Source of the DNA: Muribaculaceae bacterium
GTDB taxonomy: Bacteria > Bacteroidota > Bacteroidia > Bacteroidales > Muribaculaceae
NCBI GenBank assembly: GCA_022510405.1
Contig: JAFLTP010000005.1
Location: forward strand, 48,669 to 112,668
Direction: 5' to 3'
Length of the DNA: 64,000 bases
Shown here: in pieces, positions 45,813 through 56,017 of the stretch
Layout: the number at the start of each line of letters is the position of its first letter
Position numbering within the stretch: position 1 is the stretch's first letter
Made by a program: the position numbers and the translations under genes
The notes under the pieces: model-generated
The model's database searches: none
What the model saw: only the letters and a program-made list of their open reading frames with translations
What the model was told of the DNA's origin: nothing

Positions 45813-47192
45813 ATGGCTTCCGACCAATCATTAGCTCTTGAACAAAAAACTGTGATGCGCCTTTCCCAACAGCAATTGCGGTTCACCAAACTGTTGGAAT
45901 ACACAGCACCGGAACTGGAGGAGGCTATAGAACGTGAATTGGAAGAGAACCCGGCTTTGGAAGTGGATGAAGACCAACCGGTGCCCCAGGAAGAAATACC
46001 CCGTTATAGGCTTTACACACAGAATTCCCAACAGGATGACCAAACCTATGACTTTTCACCCGCCGACACCGGCGAAACCCTATTGGATGCTCTCTTAAGA
46101 CAACTTTCAGAGCGCACCCTACCCGATCTGGAAAGAACCACCGCCAGATACATTATAGGCAATATAGATACCAATGGCTATCTTCGTAGACCTCTCGTTG
46201 GAATTATCAACGACATGGCCTTCGGTCCCGGTATAAATGTAGATGAAGCCACAGCTAAAAAGGCTCTTGAAACCGTACAGGATTTCGAACCTTACGGCGT
46301 AGGGGCTTCCGACTTGAAGGAGTGCCTGCGTCTGCAGTTGATTCATCTTCCCCAGACGCAAACCGCAAAAGATGCTCTCAATATTATCGACAACCAGTTT
46401 GAGGCTTTCTCTATGAAACATTCCCACAGACTTGTCACTACACTTAAACTTTCTCCTGAAAGAGTGAAACAAGCGGTGGATCTTATCAGAAGCCTCAACC
46501 CCAAACCGGGAGCCGCTTTTGCCTCATCTCTTGATACTTCCAATGTGATTGTGCCGGATTTGAATGTGAATGTGGAAGACGGTGAGATTTCTATTTCTAC
46601 CAACAACAGGATTCCTGAACTAACCATCGACAGGACTTTTTCGGAAGCTGTGGCCGAACTAAACGCAAGCGCCAACCGTAGAGCCAAGAAAGGAAATGAA
46701 TTTATTCTGTCTCGTTATAATGACGCACGCGACTTTATCAAAATCTTGAAGCAAAGGCAAGACACCCTGATGAATGTGATGACAGCCATCGTAAAAATTC
46801 AGAAAGAGTATTTCCTTACCCAAAACATCTACCGATTGAAACCTATGATGATCAAGGATATCGCAGCCCTCACCGGTTATGATCTCTCTGTTGTGTCGCG
46901 AGCCACTACCAACAAACACGTCAACACTCCTTGGGGAATATTTCCTTTGCGGTTCTTTTTCAGTGATTCCATCGGTTCTGAAAATTCAGAAGATGTGGAA
47001 GTCCTCACAAACAGAAAAATTGAGGCTGAAATCACCAAGATCGTGGATAATGAAGATAAAAAACACCCGCTGAGCGACGAAAAAATACGTCTTGAAATGC
47101 TCGATAAGGGTTATGATGTGTCTCGACGTACAATCGCTAAATATAGAGACAGGAAAGGAATCCCTGTGGCAAGGCTTCGGAAAGAGATGTGA
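45813..47192 (+). CDS. rpoN: RNA polymerase sigma-54 factor RpoN
   Basis: 459 residues, slightly short for the family. Region I: LALEQKTVMRLSQQQLRFTKLLE and ELEEAIERELEENPALEVDED, for activator response. The core-binding region follows (YGVGASDLKECLRLQLIHL). Near the end the RpoN box reads SRRTIAKYRDRKGIPVARLRK, with ARRT changed to SRRT. It directs RNA polymerase to -24/-12 promoters with AAA+ activators; none is encoded in this window. Start ATG at 45813. A 7-bp repeat tract follows the stop. Confidence 0.95.
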   Translation: MASDQSLALEQKTVMRLSQQQLRFTKLLEYTAPELEEAIERELEENPALEVDEDQPVPQEEIPRYRLYTQNSQQDDQTYDFSPADTGETLLDALLRQLSERTLPDLERTTARYIIGNIDTNGYLRRPLVGIINDMAFGPGINVDEATAKKALETVQDFEPYGVGASDLKECLRLQLIHLPQTQTAKDALNIIDNQFEAFSMKHSHRLVTTLKLSPERVKQAVDLIRSLNPKPGAAFASSLDTSNVIVPDLNVNVEDGEISISTNNRIPELTIDRTFSEAVAELNASANRRAKKGNEFILSRYNDARDFIKILKQRQDTLMNVMTAIVKIQKEYFLTQNIYRLKPMMIKDIAALTGYDLSVVSRATTNKHVNTPWGIFPLRFFFSDSIGSENSEDVEVLTNRKIEAEITKIVDNEDKKHPLSDEKIRLEMLDKGYDVSRRTIAKYRDRKGIPVARLRKEM

Positions 47193-47201
47193 GGAGATGG
47201 G

Positions 47202-47280
47202 TAAAGATTAAAGTGTAAAGTGTAAAGTGTAAAGTGTAAAGTTGAAAGATTAAAGTTGAAAGTTAGGGATTAGGGTTGTA
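47202..47280. repeat. Heptad tract between rpoN and the next gene
   Basis: GTAAAGT units repeat with an exact 7-bp period (about 47212-47242), then shift to GAAAGTT/AGATTAA and AGGGATT variants up to the next ATG. Longest regular run of the family in the window. Confidence 0.85.
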
Positions 47281-47281
47281 A

Positions 47282-48544
47282 ATGAGTAATAAGATATTTA
47301 TGATAAAGAAGATTTTGAATTTTAAAACAATTTTGGTGCTTGCGGTTATGTTTGTGCCAATGGTGGCTTTCGCAGTCACTCAAAAGGAAATGGAACAGGC
47401 ACGCACCATTGCGGCTAAAGCATATATACGATATGCCAACGACGGTTCAGGTTATCTTGATGATCTTAATCCGAAAACAATGGATGAACTGGAGGCATCC
47501 CTGAAACCGAAAGAGAAAGAAAACATTAAGGCATTCAAAGCCATACCGGTGCCCACCGATTATAAAGACTGGGGAAAAGAGAAATTGGTGGAATATTGGG
47601 CTGTGACTGCTTTTCAAGATAAAGGTCTTTTGGAGAAAGGACGTGGAGGAAGACTGCGTGCTCGTTCCCAGATCAATAAAATGACCATAGCTCCACCCCA
47701 GCCAGAGGCTCCGGCTACCCCTGTTAACTCTACAGGTCAATCTCCGGATACTGCTTCAGCGGCGGCCAACAATTTGACTTCGCTCGACAGCCTGGGTATG
47801 GCGGTGAATGCTCCTTTGAATGCGGATGATGATTTTGATGAAGAAGGTTTAAATGTAGATAAAGCCACTAATTATACATGGGTATATATTATGGTTTTAG
47901 GGATATTGGTGGCTATAGTGGTGGCGTTGGTGGTATATGCTGCCAATGTTATGAAGAAAAACGGCAATCAATCTTCCCAGGAAAAATATCAACAAAGGGA
48001 AAACCAAGAAAAATTGGAGCATTACGAATCATTGGTGTCAGATAAGGATGTGGAGATTTCAATGTTGAGAAAGAAACTTGAAGCCGCCACTAAGCAAAAT
48101 TCAGAACTTAAGTCTAAATTGGAGACCCTCACTGCCGAGATGGGTGCGTTGTTAGCATCTTCAAAAACTTCAAGCGAACCTAAAAGGCAAGAATCTGTAG
48201 AAGCTCCACCCTCCAAACCGGTATTGAGAACCATATTTCTGGGAAGAGCGAACGCAAGAGGCATATTTGTAAGAGCAGACAGGACTCTTAACGTGGGCAA
48301 TTCGGTATTTGTGCTTGACACTTCGGATGGATTCACCGGCACTTTCAGAGTAGCGGATTCTCCCGCAGCCTGGAGTCTGGCATTGTCTAATCCTAAAGAA
48401 TATCTTGAAACTGCCTGCACAGGCCATGACCTTGATGACACAGCCGATGCTTCCCGTATCATTACGGAAACTTCCGGAACCGCAGTCTTTGAAGGCGGAT
48501 GCTGGAAAGTGATCCGAAAGGCTAAGATCAGATACGCAGAATAA
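47282..48544 (+). CDS. Bacteroidales conserved protein: signal peptide, membrane helix, coiled coil
   Basis: 420 residues. Signal peptide to about residue 32 (ends VAFAV), then a periplasmic helical domain of about 100 residues and a Pro/Ala/Ser-rich linker. A membrane helix follows near 200-225 (WVYIMVLGILVAIVVALVVYAANVMKK) and a coiled coil at 235-290 (KLEHYESLVSDKDVEISMLRKKLEAATKQ). The cytoplasmic C-terminal domain is about 100 residues and starts TIFLGRANARGIFVRADRTL. The layout would let it report from periplasm to cytoplasm. No enzyme motif; function unknown. A second Met at 47300 (MIKKILN) is an alternative start. Confidence 0.72.
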   Translation: MSNKIFMIKKILNFKTILVLAVMFVPMVAFAVTQKEMEQARTIAAKAYIRYANDGSGYLDDLNPKTMDELEASLKPKEKENIKAFKAIPVPTDYKDWGKEKLVEYWAVTAFQDKGLLEKGRGGRLRARSQINKMTIAPPQPEAPATPVNSTGQSPDTASAAANNLTSLDSLGMAVNAPLNADDDFDEEGLNVDKATNYTWVYIMVLGILVAIVVALVVYAANVMKKNGNQSSQEKYQQRENQEKLEHYESLVSDKDVEISMLRKKLEAATKQNSELKSKLETLTAEMGALLASSKTSSEPKRQESVEAPPSKPVLRTIFLGRANARGIFVRADRTLNVGNSVFVLDTSDGFTGTFRVADSPAAWSLALSNPKEYLETACTGHDLDDTADASRIITETSGTAVFEGGCWKVIRKAKIRYAE

Positions 48545-48564
48545 TAATAAAACAACAAGAAACA

Positions 48565-48600
48565 AAAACCTCGCCCTTCAAAGAACAGCGAGGTTTTCTT
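48565..48600. terminator. Bidirectional terminator between convergent genes
   Basis: AAAACCTCGC (48565-48574) pairs perfectly with GCGAGGTTTT (48588-48597). T-rich ends occur on both strands, so it can stop the coiled-coil gene and pyrG. Confidence 0.85.
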
Positions 48601-48616
48601 ATGTTCAATAAATTTC

Positions 48617-50260
<1,644 letters not shown>

Positions 50261-50271
50261 TCAATATATAA

Positions 50272-52200
50272 TTAATTACGTGGATTCTTTTTTTCATAGT
50301 AAGCCACAAAAGCCTTGTTGACCAACCTCACACCACCCGGAGTGGGATAATCGCCGGAGAAATACCAATCTCCTTGATGTTGGGGCACTGCCTTGTGCAG
50401 CCCCTCTAATGTCTGGAATATCAACCTCACTTCCGCATGAGTTCCGGCAGGTGTCAACATCTCGGCCATTTTAGTAGCCACTTCCTGTTGGGAGAAAGGA
50501 GAGTAAATGGCCTTTACACAATTCTTCTGTTGATCGTCGGGCAAGTCTGCCATTGCCAGGCATTTTTCATACACATCTTTAATGACATTCTCCATGCCTC
50601 TTTCCTTCAGCAATGCGATTGCCGCACGGAAAGCGGCGAATTCTCCCAGACTTGACATGTCGATGCCATAATAGTCGGGATATCTCACTTGTGGAGATGA
50701 ACTCACCACAATTATTTTTTTAGGATGCAGCCTGTCGAGAATTCTGAGAATACTCTGTGTAAGGGTGGTGCCTCTCACAATGCTGTCGTCAATCACCACA
50801 AGATTATCCTCATTGTTCTTTACGCATCCGTAGGTCACATCATATACGTGTGCCGCCAATTCATCTCTCGACTCTCCTTCGGTGATGAATGTACGCAACT
50901 TTATATCTTTTATTGCTATTTTCTCAATCCTAAGTTTTTGACTTATGATTTTTTTCACCCTTTCATCGGTGAGGGCATCTCTGTCGCGGGCTTTAAGAAT
51001 TTTCTCTGTTTTCAAATTATTGAGATGATATTCCAGGCCCTCCACCATACCGATAAAAGCCACTTCCGCAGTATTGGGTATGAAAGAGAAAACAGTATGG
51101 TCGATGTCATTACCTATTTTTTCAAGTATTTCAGGCACCAGATATCTTCCAAGCCGTTTCCTTTCCTGATAAATGTCGGCATCGCTACCTCGGGAAAAAT
51201 ATATCCTCTCGAAAGAACATTTTTGATTGTCGCTGGCATCCAATATTTGGGAAATCTCCGTATGTCCTTTTGAGGTGACCGTGATGGCATATCCGGGTTC
51301 AAGTTCCTTTACATCTTTTCTGGCTATGTTGAAAACTGTCTGCAACACCGGGCGTTCCGATGCCACCACCACAATTTCCTCATCTTGATAGTAATATGCG
51401 GGACGTATACCATTGGCATCCCGTAGAGCGAACATATCACCGGAACCGGTGGCACCACAAATCACATAGCCACCATCCCAAGTTGGAGCCGCAGCTTTCA
51501 ACACCGCCTTGATATCTATTTCTTCCTCTATCTTTTTGGTAATTTCCAATTCGGGAAGTGTGTCACGATATTTTCGGTAGACCTTATGATTCTCCTTGTC
51601 CAAGGCATATCCGAGTTGTTCCAACAGCATCACTGTATCGCTGTAAATTCGAGGATGCTGACCTTTCTCCACTACTTTTTTGAAAATTTCATCCACATTT
51701 GTCATGTTGAAATTTCCACAAAGAAGAAGGTTACGAGAAGGCCAATTGTTTCTTCTTAAGAAAGGATGTACATAACTCATACCGGATTTGCCGGTGGTGC
51801 TGTATCGAAGATGGCCCATATAGATTTCTCCTACAAAAGGTGCACTTTGTTCCACCTCCTGAGGACCCATATGTTCCAATTGTATTTTCTCAAGGTCGAG
51901 ACTTATATTGTCGAAAATTTCCCGAATCGCCTGGGTACCTAAAGCCCTCTGACGAAACACATACTCCGAACCGGGGAGAGCATGAAGTTTTACCACACCG
52001 ACACCGGCTCCTTCCTGACCGCGGTTGTGTTGCTTCTCCATAAGGAGATAGAGCTTTTTGAGAGCCCATGAATAGCTCCCGTATTTCTCTTTATAATATT
52101 CGATTGGCTTCAGCAGCCTAATCATTGCAATTCCGCATTCATGTTTTAACGGGTCCATTGGGTCTCCTTTCGGTTTACTTTGCAAATTTACATTATCCAT
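50272..52200 (-). CDS. Amidophosphoribosyltransferase-like protein, long form
   Basis: 642 residues from the ATG at 52200, against about 470-510 for usual PurF. The N-terminal glutaminase domain has its nucleophile Cys in KHECGIAMI at residue 22, so a propeptide must be removed or is tolerated, then KQHNRGQEGAG and GHLRYSTTG. The phosphoribosyltransferase domain carries VVIDDSIVRGTT for PRPP. Inserts around 200-260 and a C-terminal extension of about 100 residues account for the extra length. Bacteroidales often have this long paralogue beside a standard PurF, so its exact reaction is uncertain. Upstream of pyrG. Confidence 0.88.
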   Translation of the reverse strand: MDNVNLQSKPKGDPMDPLKHECGIAMIRLLKPIEYYKEKYGSYSWALKKLYLLMEKQHNRGQEGAGVGVVKLHALPGSEYVFRQRALGTQAIREIFDNISLDLEKIQLEHMGPQEVEQSAPFVGEIYMGHLRYSTTGKSGMSYVHPFLRRNNWPSRNLLLCGNFNMTNVDEIFKKVVEKGQHPRIYSDTVMLLEQLGYALDKENHKVYRKYRDTLPELEITKKIEEEIDIKAVLKAAAPTWDGGYVICGATGSGDMFALRDANGIRPAYYYQDEEIVVVASERPVLQTVFNIARKDVKELEPGYAITVTSKGHTEISQILDASDNQKCSFERIYFSRGSDADIYQERKRLGRYLVPEILEKIGNDIDHTVFSFIPNTAEVAFIGMVEGLEYHLNNLKTEKILKARDRDALTDERVKKIISQKLRIEKIAIKDIKLRTFITEGESRDELAAHVYDVTYGCVKNNEDNLVVIDDSIVRGTTLTQSILRILDRLHPKKIIVVSSSPQVRYPDYYGIDMSSLGEFAAFRAAIALLKERGMENVIKDVYEKCLAMADLPDDQQKNCVKAIYSPFSQQEVATKMAEMLTPAGTHAEVRLIFQTLEGLHKAVPQHQGDWYFSGDYPTPGGVRLVNKAFVAYYEKKNPRN

Positions 52201-52256
52201 AACAACCAACCAATAACAATTTGTTAAAAAGCGTCATCGTATTGAATTTTTATGGG

Positions 52257-52288
52257 TTTGTCTTTATGAAAATTTCAATGTATTTTTG
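52257..52288 (+). promoter_or_regulatory. Promoter of gtrA-like gene
   Basis: TTTG at 52257-52260, a 20-bp spacer and TATTTTTG at 52281-52288 match the consensus exactly. It rules out the in-frame TTG at 52286, which is part of the -7 box. Confidence 0.82.
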
Positions 52289-52309
52289 CATCGGTGGTTT
52301 TCTTTGCCA

Positions 52310-52891
52310 ATGAATGAGAAAGTAAAGAAAATAGGTTCTAACATACTCAACAGCGACCAACTGGTGTTCACTTTCATCAGATCCGCCGGGGCGGCTCAAT
52401 TCGCTTCCTGGATAGATTTGGGCACTGCTTTTGTTCTCTTTGCCTTTGCACATTTCGCACCCTGGGCTTCTACAGCTATCGGTGCATTTGTGGGGGGTGT
52501 GATCAATTGTGTGCTTAATTACAGGTTCACTTTCCATGCCAACAGTTGTCCTTGGAAAGCGGTGATTGTGAAATATGCTTTGGTGTGGGTGGGAAGCCTT
52601 CTTCTTAATTCTTTCGGCACGGAACTTCTATACTATGGCCTTATGCATTGGCCTTGGCTCGAAACCATAGGTTTTAAACCCGACGGTTATTTCGCAGCTG
52701 CACGTCTCGCTGTATCCGGTGTGGTTTCTTTGGCTTGGAATTTCGTGCTTCAACGTAATTTTGTTTACCACCCAAGTAGGTTTGATTCCAAAGCCATCAC
52801 TTTTGTAGATTTTTTCACAGGTAAAAAAGTATCCCGGAATGAAGATCTTTCTTCCTCATCTATAAAGACTGAGAGTTCTTCTAATTCTTAA
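52310..52891 (+). CDS. GtrA-family membrane protein
   Basis: 193 residues from the ATG at 52310 (MNEKVKKIGSNILNSDQ). Four membrane helices with the GtrA (PF04138) pattern: RSAGAAQFASWIDLGTAFVLF, then GAFVGGVINCVLNYRFTFH, whose NYxxxRFTF end is typical, and LAWNFVLQRNFVYH. GtrA proteins are thought to flip polyprenyl-phosphate-linked sugars or support cell-wall glycosylation. The Ser-rich, charged C-terminal tail is cytoplasmic. Single gene, leader of about 15 nt. Confidence 0.88.
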   Translation: MNEKVKKIGSNILNSDQLVFTFIRSAGAAQFASWIDLGTAFVLFAFAHFAPWASTAIGAFVGGVINCVLNYRFTFHANSCPWKAVIVKYALVWVGSLLLNSFGTELLYYGLMHWPWLETIGFKPDGYFAAARLAVSGVVSLAWNFVLQRNFVYHPSRFDSKAITFVDFFTGKKVSRNEDLSSSSIKTESSSNS

Positions 52892-52999
52892 TTTAGTATT
52901 TCTTTGATTTTCAATATATTATTATAAATTTTCGAAAAATTTTAATTTTTGCGAAAAAAATTTATAAAGTTCGTGAACCTATTTCACCTCTCGTGAGTT

Positions 53000-53292
53000 A
53001 TAATAATGTGACAAGGATGTTCAGAACCGCTAAGCGAGAGCACACTGAAAGTCAAGCCGGATGCCTTAGAGCACGGTCCTTTCAAAAAGTGGATGCCAAG
53101 CCCGGAGATGAAAGGATTTTCACAGACAAGCAACGAGTGCACATCGAGCCTCACCGGATGCCTTAGAGCGCGGGAGTTTTCAGAAGATGGATGCCAAGAT
53201 GCGACAGTGAAGAGATTTTGTCTGAGTTATGAAAAGAGAAAAATCATCCCGGTCGGCAATAAGAATTAGGATATAGCCTTTTGCCGGCCGGG
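53000..53292 (+). ncRNA. Candidate structured RNA with duplicated two-hairpin unit
   Basis: No ORF. Two units about 97-98 bp apart share GGATGCCTTAGAGC (53059-53072, 53156-53169) flanked by CCG/CGG, then GGATGCCAAG (53091-53100, 53189-53198) enclosed by a stem. The stem is TCCTTTCA/TGAAAGGA in unit 1 (53077-53084 with 53109-53116) and TTTTCA/TGAAGA in unit 2. The bases differ but still pair (partly by G-U), and GATTTT follows both. A shorter upstream version has TTCAG/CTGAA (53020-53024, 53045-53049) after GGATG. The segment ends in a 12-bp hairpin. Strand is assigned from this hairpin and is not certain. It does not look like tmRNA, RNase P, SRP or a T-box; 6S or a listed Bacteroidales motif cannot be excluded. 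Confidence 0.55.
53248..53292 (+). terminator. 12-bp hairpin ending the structured segment
   Basis: CCCGGTCGGCAA (53248-53259) pairs with TTGCCGGCCGGG (53281-53292, one G-U) around a 21-nt loop. TAATTTAT follows, not a clean T-run. Confidence 0.55.
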
Positions 53293-53409
53293 TAATTTAT
53301 AGCAAACCTTTCATGATGTGTGGGGGAATTTTTCCCCGGTAGAAAATATAACCTTTTCGTAACCTTGATGTTGCGGGGGCGGCAGGAGAAATCCCGTAGC
53401 TCCCGTTTC

Positions 53410-53850
53410 TCTTTAAAACCTGTAGATAACTTGTGGAAAACAGGTTGATTTCATATCTAAATTTAATCCAAATGTTTCTGAGGATACATTTTGTTTTATC
53501 AAATTTTATTTTAGGCTCATAGTTTTTTTATCCGCAAATTATTTTTCACATTATTTTCTTTTATTTTTCTTTACGATATCTGCCTTTCCTTTCTCTCTTT
53601 TCTACAGCTAAACAGCTTTCCTTTATAAGGAATTTATTAAATTTGCATTTATCTACAAGGTGTTTATAAAGTTTATATTTCATTAATAATCAGATTTGAC
53701 CCCTGTAGACACCATGAACATAAACTTCAAAAAGGATTCAATAACTCTAAAATCCAAATTTTTAAGCAAAAAGTTATAGGAGTTATCAACACCCTTTGTT
53801 GTTGTTTATTTTCTTATTATTTAATTTTAAATTTTTAATATTTAACTAAC
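53410..53850. other. oriC: Candidate replication origin (DnaA-box cluster, AT-rich)
   Basis: Two sites match TTWTNCACA: TTTTCCACA (minus, 53432-53440) and TTTTTCACA (53542-53550). Four lie one base from TTATCCACA: TTATCTACA (minus, 53421-53429), TTATCCGCA (53528-53536), TTATCTACA (53649-53657) and TTATCAACA (53783-53791). The stretch is strongly AT-rich. Hand samples of G and C on the plus strand lean to G on the right side (comM, TrmH) and to C in the minus genes on the left (pyrG, purF-like), as expected at an origin, but gene orientation on the left does not favour it. dnaA is not adjacent. A dense AT-rich regulatory region is the alternative. Confidence 0.45.
53638..53645 (+). promoter_or_regulatory. 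-7 element, possible nadA promoter
   Basis: TAAATTTG matches TAnnTTTG; the nearest -33-like TTTC is 17 bp upstream. It would give a leader of about 200 nt for nadA. A TTCCTT/AAGGAA inverted repeat lies just before it. Confidence 0.4.
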
Positions 53851-53856
53851 TAAAAA

Positions 53857-54810
53857 ATGAAAACGGGGTCGGAAACAAGAAGCGTTGAGTGGCTTCGTGA
53901 CGAAATAGCCAAACTAAAAAAAGAGAAAAATGCTCTCATCATGGCACATTATTATCAGCGCGACGAAATCCAGGAGATTGCGGATTTCATTGGAGATTCT
54001 CTGGCTTTGGCTCGCCAAGCGGCTAAAACCGATGCTGATATAATAGTGATGTGCGGAGTGCATTTCATGGGTGAGACAGCCAAAATTCTTTGTCCCGACA
54101 AAAAAGTGCTCATTCCTGATCCCAATGCAGGGTGCTCTTTGGCCGATAGTTGCGATCCTGTGGAATTCAAGAAATTTGTAGAGGAACATCCCGATCACAC
54201 GGTGATAAGTTATGTAAACACTTCCGCGGCTGTTAAAGCCCTCACGGATATAGTGGTCACTTCGGGTAACGCACGACAGATTGTGGAGAAACTTCCCGAA
54301 GAAGAGAAAATAATATTCGGACCCGATCATAACTTAGGGGAATATATCAACAGTGTCACAGGTAGAAACATGCTGCTTTGGAAAGGTGCATGCCATGTTC
54401 ACGACAGATTCTCTCTTGAAAAAATTATAGAGATGAAGAAGGAACATCCGGGAGCGAAGATACTAGTGCATCCTGAGTGTAGGAGACCTTTACAACTCAT
54501 AGCCGACAAAGTTGGTTCCACAGCAGCTTTACTGGATTTTGCACAGAAGGATGAGGCCCGGGAATATATTGTGGTGACGGAAAGTGGTATCCTTTTCGAA
54601 ATGAGAAATAAATGCCCGCAAAAAACCTTCCTTGCCGCTCCGGCTGAAGATGCCGAGTGCCAATGCAACGAATGTGATTTCATGAAGATGAACACGCTGC
54701 AGAAGGTCTATGAATGTCTCAGGGATGAAACTCCGGAAATCATCGTGGATGAGAAAGTGGCCGAAAAGGCAGTCAAACCTATCCAACGAATGTTGGAAAT
54801 GAGCAATTGA
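53857..54810 (+). CDS. nadA: Quinolinate synthase NadA
   Basis: 317 residues. It condenses iminoaspartate with dihydroxyacetone phosphate to quinolinate for NAD synthesis, using a [4Fe-4S] cluster. MAHYYQRDEIQEIADFIGDSL at the start, MCGVHFMGETAKIL with the first Cys, VHPECRRPLQ and the C-terminal CQCNECDFMKMNTL are canonical. In many Bacteroidota nadB and nadC lie elsewhere, as must be so here. It is the first gene after the gene-free kilobase; the next gene follows after 9 bp. Confidence 0.96.
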   Translation: MKTGSETRSVEWLRDEIAKLKKEKNALIMAHYYQRDEIQEIADFIGDSLALARQAAKTDADIIVMCGVHFMGETAKILCPDKKVLIPDPNAGCSLADSCDPVEFKKFVEEHPDHTVISYVNTSAAVKALTDIVVTSGNARQIVEKLPEEEKIIFGPDHNLGEYINSVTGRNMLLWKGACHVHDRFSLEKIIEMKKEHPGAKILVHPECRRPLQLIADKVGSTAALLDFAQKDEAREYIVVTESGILFEMRNKCPQKTFLAAPAEDAECQCNECDFMKMNTLQKVYECLRDETPEIIVDEKVAEKAVKPIQRMLEMSN

Positions 54811-54819
54811 TTTATAGAG

Positions 54820-55353
54820 ATGGACCGGGAGAAGAAAAATATTTTGGAACTTACCAACTGCAGTGTGAATCAATACCGGCAGATGGAAAAATTTCCGGTG
54901 GCTGTATTGCTCGACAACGTAAGGTCTATGTATAATGTGGGATCTGTGTTTCGCACTTCAGATGCTTTTCTCATTTCGGAGGTTATTCTATGTGGAATCA
55001 CCGGGCGTCCTCCCCATCCGGAAATATCAAAAACAGCATTGGGTGCAGAAGAGAGCGTGAATTGGAGATATTGTGACAATGCTCTTGAGGCCGTAAAAGA
55101 AATGAAAAAAGAGGGATGGCTTATCTGTGTGCTTGAACAGGCCCACGGCAGCATCCCTCTTCAAAATTTTATACCTTCTTCCGATCTTAAATACCTTCTT
55201 GTGGCAGGCAATGAAGTGGAGGGTGTAAATCAGGAAATAGTAGACTTGGCAGATATAATACTTGAGATTCCCCAGTATGGTGTGAAACATTCTCTTAATG
55301 TGTCAGTAAGTGTGGGGATTGCTCTTTGGAAAATGGTGGAGTTTAGACAGTGA
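54820..55353 (+). CDS. TrmH/SpoU-family RNA 2'-O-methyltransferase
   Basis: 177 residues. The SPOUT fold signatures are [19 protein letters not shown] (motif 1, Asn and Arg for catalysis), [18 protein letters not shown] (motif 2, SAM binding) and [21 protein letters not shown] (motif 3, knot). It methylates ribose 2'-OH in tRNA or rRNA; which site is unknown. There is no N-terminal RNA-binding domain, as in small TrmL/TrmH-like members. It overlaps the convergent frr gene by 11 bp at the 3' end. Confidence 0.92.
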   Translation: MDREKKNILELTNCSVNQYRQMEKFPVAVLLDNVRSMYNVGSVFRTSDAFLISEVILCGITGRPPHPEISKTALGAEESVNWRYCDNALEAVKEMKKEGWLICVLEQAHGSIPLQNFIPSSDLKYLLVAGNEVEGVNQEIVDLADIILEIPQYGVKHSLNVSVSVGIALWKMVEFRQ

Positions 55354-55900
55354 GGATCTCTTTTTCCTTGGCTGCGAAAACTTCGTCGATTTTCTTCATG
55401 TATTTGTCATGAAGTTTTTGAACCTCAGCTTCGCCGTCTTTTTCCACGTCTTCGCTCATTCCTTTTTTAATTTCTTTCTTAAGACCTTCAATAGCCTCGC
55501 GACGGGCGTTTCTTACAGATACTTTTGCATTTTCAGCCTCTGCCTTGCTTTGTTTTACAAGTTGTTTACGTCTTTCCTCTGTCAAAGGGGGAATTGATAA
55601 TCTTATCACTTCACCATTGTTTTCAGGAGTGATGCCAAGGTCGGAATTGATAATTGCTTTTTCTATCTCTTTGAACATGGTTTTTTCCCAGGGTGTGATT
55701 GCTATGGTGCGAGCATCCGGAACCGAAATGTTGGCTACATTTGAAATTGGAGCTTTCGAACCATAATAATCCACTCTGATGGCATCCAGTAATCGAGGTG
55801 ATGCTTTGCCGGCACGGATATGTGCCAATGCATCATCCAGATATTCCACCGCCATCTCCATATTCTCTGTGGCGTTGTCAAGATAATCTTTTACTTCCAT
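55343..55900 (-). CDS. frr: Ribosome recycling factor
   Basis: 185 residues, full length. It splits post-termination ribosomes together with EF-G. The three-helix bundle and beta domain are recognisable: [64 protein letters not shown] and [17 protein letters not shown]. It lies downstream of pyrH on the same strand, the usual pyrH-frr order, but separated by 117 bp holding a heptad tract. Confidence 0.98.
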   Translation of the reverse strand: MEVKDYLDNATENMEMAVEYLDDALAHIRAGKASPRLLDAIRVDYYGSKAPISNVANISVPDARTIAITPWEKTMFKEIEKAIINSDLGITPENNGEVIRLSIPPLTEERRKQLVKQSKAEAENAKVSVRNARREAIEGLKKEIKKGMSEDVEKDGEAEVQKLHDKYMKKIDEVFAAKEKEILTV

Positions 55901-55907
55901 GGTTGTA

Positions 55908-56017
55908 TATTTTAAGTTGTGAGTTGTGAGCTGTGAGTTTTTAAGTTTTAAGTTTTGAGTTTTAAGTTGTAAGTTGGTTATAAGTAACTTTCTTTAAACT
56001 TTAAACTTTAAACTTTA
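55908..56017. repeat. Heptad tract between pyrH and frr
   Basis: AGTTGTG, AGCTGTG, AGTTTTT, AGTTTTA, AGTTTTG and AGTTGTA units follow in 7-bp steps (about 55914-55976). TTTAAACTTTAAAC-type units (55991-56016) then reach the pyrH stop. It fills nearly the whole spacer of the pyrH-frr pair. Confidence 0.85.

Noticed and set aside
52286..52309. In-frame TTG as start of the gtrA-like gene
   Set aside because: The TTG is part of the -7 box TATTTTTG of an exact promoter; the ATG at 52310 follows the predicted transcript start.
53000..53292. tmRNA, RNase P RNA or SRP RNA in the gene-free kilobase
   Set aside because: No tRNA-like ends, no GAGGAAAGTC-type RNase P core, and no SRP tetraloop motif are visible on either strand.
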